This document shows, piece by piece, positions 7,801 to 11,457 of a stretch of DNA of 11,457 nucleotides. The stretch comes from Thiotrichales bacterium. GTDB taxonomy: Bacteria > Pseudomonadota > Gammaproteobacteria > Francisellales > CACEW01. The stretch covers positions 1 to 11,457 of the forward strand of contig CANJQG010000051.1 of assembly GCA_947476405.1 (NCBI GenBank). Direction: 5' to 3'. The stretch's first letter is position 1. Every line of letters starts with the position of its first letter. The position numbers were made by a program, and so were the translations under genes. The notes under the pieces were generated by a model. The model was not told the DNA's origin, ran no database searches, and was given only the letters and a program-made list of their open reading frames with translations.

Positions 7801-8096
7801 CGCCGCTCCATTCGATGAGCAGAACTTACAAAATGGAATTCTGTTTTCGTTTGTATATTAAAAAAATTTGCCACATGGGTTTTGATTGCAAAACCATAAC
7901 GAATCAATATAAACAACAGCATCACCAGACTCATAAAAACGAGGCGCATTGCAACAGACTGAAAAGGCGTACTCGCATAAACTGAAATCGCAGGCCCCAC
8001 AAACCAGATCAAGAGACAAAGCGCGATGCAAAATAATAATCCCCACCAGACTTTATTTTTAAAGAGCAGAGCGATTATTTTTAAGATTTCTTTCAT
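4869..8096 (-). CDS. tssM: T6SS inner-membrane protein TssM (IcmF/VasK family)
   Basis: Core of the T6SS membrane complex, joining TssL in the inner membrane to TssJ on the outer membrane. It has 1075 residues, at the short end for the family. Domains: two membrane helices (about 16-40 and 47-71); a cytoplasmic NTPase-like domain with Walker A GDQGSGKT (123-130) and FTHVD (245-249) at the place of the base-recognition motif; RGVYFVSNG (342-350); a third membrane helix (about 409-430); then a long helical periplasmic domain ending in a beta region with GPWALFHLLQSAS and the typical NPFDLKLLRNYRFP tail. The DxxG motif is degenerate (IDLPS, 166-170), so nucleotide hydrolysis may be weak. Start ATG 8096 has AGGA eight bases upstream, inside the end of tssL. 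One base separates it from tssL, and ten from the TssM-like gene downstream. Confidence 0.95.
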   Translation of the reverse strand: MKEILKIIALLFKNKVWWGLLFCIALCLLIWFVGPAISVYASTPFQSVAMRLVFMSLVMLLFILIRYGFAIKTHVANFFNIQTKTEFHFVSSAHRMERRQIRRDFKKLKSQRSYDLPWYLVMGDQGSGKTSLLREAELNLTYQSYNHIYHHTKSFQWTLAEEGLFIDLPSEFCWQRDETQRFSWMIFLKYLKKARVRRPLNGLILNINLRDWLDQKLDYWLESMRLRLNELQQKMGLSIPIYVVFTHVDVLPGFAEFVMRFTEEERQDILGLTFESTSLAPEQLPFLYDELIRALNQRMRRDLDQGSTYYFPMQMAAMREKLLELAKLWFVPRKSFMPLIWRGVYFVSNGLTAGEQFDVILGEPCLSVMELPRSLRNRRFFSEKLFKEVILKESELVGVQTASEWRYGLWQAIKLFLFLSGTLGIIGLWSMNMVAHLNHNNQIEAASSYSDLTTLSQWYHSGLNIMPVGLYLYDNPQKPIKEMYQQQLEKQFLPVVINTLQSGLAGAAARVDNKNMNSIENVYNWLSCTLMFNQLNQLNAAQIEALLAEKESPQFLQNLVDLLTLGFSPVNNLNASLIEKSRTTMWNSPLYMQAYLRLKLSAAAQNQVNFQLAGEMSADSAEVFSNLNAVSVPYLFSKEGYTQFYQAEADNSLNTVTHQSWVLGSQYHNNNTNQDPSQVRAQMDNLYWTDDMNAWDSALSQMNMAQFTSLQQEIDLLTILTEKDSPLISVVKVVNDNSDYANGLGQNMVANHYLPLTNLLTQGQGAGMQNILASLTALQQYLNGIANSSNPQLSAYTAATQIFAGQADHSLTAIASEAQTLPMPLSRWLNQIVSNTYGIIFATANQYLAGEWQSNVASYYQQALAGRFPLSDSSNEVTIQDFSNYFKPGGVEDSFVKKYLSPFLIFDSFGHAEWASVDNLSFSADQTVTNEISESNIIRNTFFGGENGALNFSITPGSITNAHKAVLSYDGKVILFDGDADAGVNMVWPPQNTDGSISIRFDRLLMSDEVKNFMGPWALFHLLQSASLVRSKYGSQYQVNYTDDGMSMSFSLSANSVNNPFDLKLLRNYRFPTHF

Positions 8097-8097
8097 T

Positions 8098-8892
8098 TTA
8101 CTGTCCTAATGCCGCCGTGACTTTATCATAAACCGGAGCACTTTCAATATTCAAAAACACGGTTAAACTAATGTATGACACCAGCAAAAATCCGAGACCG
8201 ATGCCGATCAACCAACGCCAGGAAGAACTTCTTTTCAAGGTGACTTTTCCCTTGTATTGCGAAACACCATGCGGCGATAAGGGCTCATTAAAACGATCCC
8301 CCCGAAAGCTGATAATGGCTTGATAGCTCTCTCGCTTCAGCCGCTCCAATTGAGCATCACCTTGCGCAAGCGTGCCATACTGGCCTTTAAAACCTAAGCA
8401 TAAGCAGACATAAATCATCTCCAGCAAATCAGCGTATTCATGAATATTTTCGAGACAAAACTGCCGGATTTTAAAAACCGTCGCGCCACCCCAGGTTTCA
8501 TTAAAAAACTGCGCTAACAAAGTCCGTTGCCCCCAAGATGATTCATGTCCAAACTGCTGCATGACCGCTTCATCCAAAAATGTACACAAGACATATTTTG
8601 TACTTTTGATCACAGTTTTAGGAACACTCCCCTGCTGTGCACGTAATTCAAATTTCAGCAACGCATCTTGAATCAAAGCACGCAAAGATTCCGCCTCGCG
8701 AAAATGACCTTTCATAATTTGATAATGCAGCAAAAAAATTTCTGTCGCATGCTCCATTAAAGGATTCAGGCCCGAACGATAATCTAATTGCACCGCCTGT
8801 AAACTCGGGCTGACATCACGCACTGGCGCCTGTGTTTTCGGGATGACTGCTGCAAATACTGTTTTGTCATCTTGTTCTAATACCCCATTCAT
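8098..8892 (-). CDS. tssL: T6SS inner-membrane protein TssL (DotU/IcmH family)
   Basis: Partner of TssM in the inner membrane; its cytoplasmic domain contacts the TssK baseplate adaptor. About 264 residues, the normal short form. Numbering from the TTG start at 8895, the DotU domain shows NPLMEHATEIFLL (44-56), YVLCTFLDEAVM (101-112), WGQRTLLAQFFNETWGG (121-137) and ICLCLGFKGQYG-like MIYVCLCLGFKGQYG (160-174). One C-terminal membrane helix follows (about 227-249) with a short periplasmic tail. There is no OmpA-like peptidoglycan-binding domain, so wall anchoring must come from another protein. ATG at 8892 (nine bases after GGAG) is preferred; TTG at 8895 (six bases after) is an equally readable start. 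The binding site directly follows the tssK stop. Confidence 0.94.
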   Translation of the reverse strand: MNGVLEQDDKTVFAAVIPKTQAPVRDVSPSLQAVQLDYRSGLNPLMEHATEIFLLHYQIMKGHFREAESLRALIQDALLKFELRAQQGSVPKTVIKSTKYVLCTFLDEAVMQQFGHESSWGQRTLLAQFFNETWGGATVFKIRQFCLENIHEYADLLEMIYVCLCLGFKGQYGTLAQGDAQLERLKRESYQAIISFRGDRFNEPLSPHGVSQYKGKVTLKRSSSWRWLIGIGLGFLLVSYISLTVFLNIESAPVYDKVTAALGQ

Positions 8893-8906
8893 CAATCATT
8901 ACTCCT

Positions 8907-10232
8907 TTATCGTTTAATCGCCCACAATCTTAATTCCACGCCTGGAAAACTCCCGCCAAGATGCAAGGCCAGGCCTGGCGAATCGCGTAATTTTTCCCAC
9001 ATTTCCCCTTGATTATCGAGCTCAAAATAAACCGTTCCACTGTGATACGGAATCTGACGTGGCGCGACAGGCAATGCGGTGACGGGAATTCCTGGAATCT
9101 GCAAATTGACCAAATCACGAATCATTTCTGTCGGCCCCAATTTGACATGCGTCGGAAATAAATTGCGCACCTGATCTAAAGGCATCTCTGCTTTCACTTC
9201 CAAAACCAAACGCTGATAATCAAAATACATTTTGCCAAACTCAGCCAGATATAAATTGTATTGATGGGCTTTGATCGGAATGAGAATAGCCGGCTCATCA
9301 AACACATAATTAAAGGCTTCACGCAGATCCGCCATCAATCGCCCAAAACAAGCTGCTAAATCTTGATGCTGATAGGCTGGCGCATTCGCATAGCCGCGAT
9401 CTTCACTCGTAAAAGTCCGCAGTTCACCAGATAATTTTAAAAACAAAATATAGACGGTTTCCGGATGAAGCAGGGCTTGTCTTTCATAATGCTGCAAGAG
9501 CGGCTCATACCGATTAATCAATTGTAAAAGAAGAAGCTCATTAATTCCCGCCACACCAAATTGATCTCCGCCCCCAATGCGCTCCAATAGTTTGAGACGT
9601 CGCACATTGAGCAGGCCGGAAATTTCTTTTACAACTTGATTTAATTCAAAATGGGCTCTCAGGTTTAATAAAGGTGGCACAAAATTTTCATCGATGATCA
9701 ACAACCCATTGTCACGACGCTCAATGAGTTTAAGCAAGGGTAAACTATGATAGCGCGCCACTTCGGCTAAGTTAGACACAACACGCAATTTAAAGTTGGG
9801 CTCGAGCACTTCTAATTCCAACATTTCTTGTTCACCCACCATCTCATCCGACACTTTTTCCTGACTGATAAAATAACGCTCGTCCCGTGCGACATTGAGA
9901 CTGCTTGCAACACGAATGCCTTTGACTGTCTCAAAAGGCAAAGTTAATACCAACCAAGCATGATCTACTGTATCCGGAATGGCACAGGCCAACTGAGCCT
10001 CGCAGCCTGTCAAATTAAACAAGGTTCCATCCGGCATCACGCCTTCCAGACTTTGAATCGTCAGTTCACCCCGAGCCAAACCCGATTTCAAATATTTAAA
10101 ATGACTGATTCCATAGGCATAAGGCCCCTGCTGCTGATAGAGTTCACGGGTGCGTTCCATCCAGTAATAATCTTGTTTTTGCAAATGTTGCGGGCGCATA
10201 AATAGACCCTCTTTCCAGAGCACTCTTTTCAT
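8907..10232 (-). CDS. tssK: T6SS baseplate adaptor TssK
   Basis: Cytoplasmic protein that links the baseplate to the TssL-TssM membrane complex; 441 residues, the usual length. The N-terminus carries the family signature WKEGLFMRPQHLQKQDYYW (6-24). The middle part is mainly helical and includes RRLKLLERIGGGDQFGVAGI. The C-terminal receptor-binding part includes LVNLQIPGIPVTALPVAPRQ. TssK is distantly related to phage receptor-binding proteins and acts as a trimer. ATG at 10232 overlaps the tssJ stop (ATGA), and only a weak GGA lies upstream, so translation probably depends on ribosomes leaving tssJ. Fourteen bases separate its stop from the tssL start. Confidence 0.95.
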   Translation of the reverse strand: MKRVLWKEGLFMRPQHLQKQDYYWMERTRELYQQQGPYAYGISHFKYLKSGLARGELTIQSLEGVMPDGTLFNLTGCEAQLACAIPDTVDHAWLVLTLPFETVKGIRVASSLNVARDERYFISQEKVSDEMVGEQEMLELEVLEPNFKLRVVSNLAEVARYHSLPLLKLIERRDNGLLIIDENFVPPLLNLRAHFELNQVVKEISGLLNVRRLKLLERIGGGDQFGVAGINELLLLQLINRYEPLLQHYERQALLHPETVYILFLKLSGELRTFTSEDRGYANAPAYQHQDLAACFGRLMADLREAFNYVFDEPAILIPIKAHQYNLYLAEFGKMYFDYQRLVLEVKAEMPLDQVRNLFPTHVKLGPTEMIRDLVNLQIPGIPVTALPVAPRQIPYHSGTVYFELDNQGEMWEKLRDSPGLALHLGGSFPGVELRLWAIKR

Positions 10233-10696
10233 AAATTATTCCATAATGAAAGCGTTTTTTGATCACTGACCAGGCTGATCCCCTGATTATTTAAAGTAAG
10301 GGTAATCTCTGAACCCTGAACACGATTCGGTGTAACAGAGACGATTTCACGCCAATTCGTATTTGTTAAATTTTGATACGCGGCCACATAGGCAATCGCC
10401 GTCACTCCCTTCACAAAAGGAAGGCTCACGGCCTCCGTCGTACCAGGTACGAGCATCAGATTACGCTCTGCTAATAAGCTGGAACCCAGTGTTGTAGGGG
10501 CTTCGGTATACAGATGAATAAAATCCGCCGCAATAAAAGCGCGAGAATCAGATAATTCAAACACACTCACTGAAATGGGCGAAGGATTACCATTCAAATC
10601 TGGATTAATATCACTGGATGCTGATATTTTTGTATCTAAACTGGAACAGCCACATAATAAAAATATCGCCCCCACGATGAGACTCTTTTTAAACAT
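10229..10696 (-). CDS. tssJ: T6SS outer-membrane lipoprotein TssJ
   Basis: Outer-membrane anchor of the TssJLM complex. It binds the periplasmic end of TssM. A lipoprotein signal is clear: MFKKS, a hydrophobic stretch, then LLCGC with Cys17 as the lipidated residue. Serines follow it, and there is no +2 Asp that would retain it in the inner membrane. The mature part is a beta-sandwich of the family: PISVSVFELSDSRAF, then FIHLYTEAP, LMLVPGTTEAV and VAAYQNLTNTNWREIV, the usual Pro-Gly and AAY-x-x-W-R landmarks. At 155 residues the length is normal. I chose ATG at 10696 because GGAG lies seven bases upstream; a GTG at 10702 is too close to that site. The start lies inside the end of the FHA gene (8-base overlap). 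Confidence 0.93.
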   Translation of the reverse strand: MFKKSLIVGAIFLLCGCSSLDTKISASSDINPDLNGNPSPISVSVFELSDSRAFIAADFIHLYTEAPTTLGSSLLAERNLMLVPGTTEAVSLPFVKGVTAIAYVAAYQNLTNTNWREIVSVTPNRVQGSEITLTLNNQGISLVSDQKTLSLWNNL

Positions 10697-11351
10697 ATTC
10701 ACTCTCCTTTTTTTTAAGATGCGCTAACCATACTTCTAAAATCTGCTGCTGAAACTGAGCCTCTGACACGCTGTTCAATGTATCAGCAGGCAAATGAAAT
10801 CGCTCCCGAAATGCGCTGATCAAATCTTTTTTTTGCGGACTTGAATTCGGGTAAAAATCAATTGGCTCTGGCATAAAGTCAAATGCTTTCAGCGTATTGT
10901 TTTCGGGAATAAATGGCGCAATTTTCTGGGATTTTTCCGCATAGACAAAGGGAGTCAATTCATCCGACTCAGTCGCCGGCTCTGATAAAATATGCTCCAG
11001 GCCTGCCATTTTAAAAGAGGCCAAATCCTGACCCACTCGAAGTTGACTCACTTCAAATTGATAAGGACCAATCACATAGACTTCACCGAGCTTCAAAGGC
11101 CGATATTCTCCTTTTCGAATGGACGCCCCTTCATGCGTAAAAATCCCATTCACACTGGTATCGGACAAAAAATAAGCCCCCTGCGAAAAAATAACCCGCG
11201 CATGCTGGCTCGAAATCTGCCGACTAGGATCATGCAAAACCCAATCTGCACGTGCATCTCTACCAATCACACCTCCCCCATCTTGAAAAATCTTACGCTT
11301 CTGCGTCGGATTATCAGGGCTTGCCCCTGCAACAATGAACAATTCAAGCAT
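10689..11351 (-). CDS. Short FHA-domain protein of the T6SS operon (TagH/Fha-like)
   Basis: Probable cytoplasmic phospho-threonine reader that regulates T6SS assembly, as Fha/TagH proteins do in several systems. 220 residues. The FHA domain occupies about 1-105 and keeps the binding landmarks: Gly30-Arg31 (VIGRDARADW), Ser47-x-x-His50 (ISSQHARVIF) and Asn68-Gly69 (TSVNGIF). A linker follows, then a C-terminal helical segment (about 176-215, SAFRERFHLPAD, FQQQILEVWLAHLKKKE) that may be a remnant of the longer TagH C-terminal domain. Family members are often much longer, so this is a compact form. The start is ATG at 11351, nine bases after GAGG. The frame is open to 11426, but that stretch holds the likely promoter. 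First gene of the operon. No PpkA kinase or PppA phosphatase is in view. Confidence 0.88.
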   Translation of the reverse strand: MLELFIVAGASPDNPTQKRKIFQDGGGVIGRDARADWVLHDPSRQISSQHARVIFSQGAYFLSDTSVNGIFTHEGASIRKGEYRPLKLGEVYVIGPYQFEVSQLRVGQDLASFKMAGLEHILSEPATESDELTPFVYAEKSQKIAPFIPENNTLKAFDFMPEPIDFYPNSSPQKKDLISAFRERFHLPADTLNSVSEAQFQQQILEVWLAHLKKKESEYV

Positions 11352-11394
11352 TCGAATTAACCTCTTTTTTAAACTGAATATTTTATATGTAGCT

Positions 11395-11422
11395 ATAATA
11401 TCAGCTGTTTGGAAAAAGACAA
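11395..11422 (-). promoter_or_regulatory. Predicted sigma70-type promoter of the T6SS operon
   Basis: The minus strand reads TTGTCT (11422-11417), a 16-base spacer, then TATTAT (11400-11395). These match the -35 consensus at four of six positions and the -10 at five of six. An A/T-rich stretch lies upstream. Transcription would begin near 11388, giving a leader of about 37 bases before the FHA start at 11351. It is the only good candidate I see upstream of the six genes, but A/T-rich DNA produces chance matches. Confidence 0.5.
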
Positions 11423-11457
11423 GCATAAATCACAAAAAAGCGCTTATTTTTTTATAA
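11423..11457. other. AT-rich edge with a short palindrome, no gene seen
   Basis: Besides A/T tracts the only structure is the perfect 8-base palindrome AAGCGCTT (11438-11445), flanked by A and T runs. It could be a binding site or the upstream A/T element of the operon promoter. No coding frame is supported here. Confidence 0.3.

Noticed and set aside
10697..10702. GTG start of TssJ at 10702
   Set aside because: It is only one base from GGAG; ATG at 10696 has correct spacing and gives a normal signal peptide.
11352..11426. A 25-codon N-terminal extension of the FHA protein
   Set aside because: It contains the likely -10/-35 promoter, has no binding site at 11426, and the FHA domain and a GAGG site both fit ATG 11351.
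11433..11452. AAAAAAGCGCTTATTTTTTT as a terminator
   Set aside because: The palindrome is only eight bases with no loop, too weak for an intrinsic terminator.
1..11457. CRISPR arrays, tRNA or rRNA genes
   Set aside because: No regularly spaced repeats or RNA-gene landmarks were seen on either strand; nearly all bases are accounted for by coding frames.

Overview
The window is a chromosomal segment, most likely from a gammaproteobacterium. All genes I can support lie on the minus strand, so transcription runs from the right edge to the left. The operon order FHA-TssJ-TssK-TssL-TssM is that of gammaproteobacterial type VI secretion (T6SS) clusters. Base composition is moderately AT-rich across the T6SS genes and visibly richer in GC inside the insertion sequence. 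A Legionellales-type (Coxiella/Legionella-like) host is my guess from the style of the proteins, but nothing here proves a genus.

Right part (11457 to 2375): one tightly packed T6SS operon for the trans-envelope complex. It starts at a sigma70-like promoter (about 11395-11422) and reads: a compact FHA-domain protein (11351-10689), lipoprotein TssJ (10696-10229), baseplate adaptor TssK (10232-8907), inner-membrane TssL/DotU (8892-8098), TssM/IcmF (8096-4869), and then a second TssM-like protein (4858-2375). Neighbouring genes overlap by 4-8 nt or are 1-14 nt apart, so they are probably co-transcribed and partly translationally coupled. TssJ-TssL-TssM form the envelope-spanning channel and TssK connects it to the baseplate. 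The FHA protein is probably a phospho-threonine-dependent assembly regulator. No sheath, Hcp, VgrG, ClpV, TssA or TssE-G genes are in view, so the rest of the system must lie elsewhere.

The most unusual gene is the second TssM-like protein. It matches the part of TssM from about residue 200 onward (end of the cytoplasmic domain, third membrane helix, periplasmic domain) but has no N-terminal membrane hairpin and no P-loop. It is a clean open frame with a strong ribosome binding site and a TTG start, so it looks like a retained paralogue and not debris.

Left part (2384 to 1): directly behind the T6SS operon is a VapBC-type toxin-antitoxin pair. The AbrB-fold antitoxin (2315-2067) is intact. 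The PIN-domain toxin, which overlaps it, is cut after about 34 residues by an IS66-family element whose tnpA-side end I place near 1973. The element carries tnpA (1892-1563), a tnpB with an internal in-frame loss of its conserved core (1566-1294), and tnpC (1161 to beyond the left edge). The rest of tnpC, the far end of the element and presumably the rest of the toxin gene lie outside the window.
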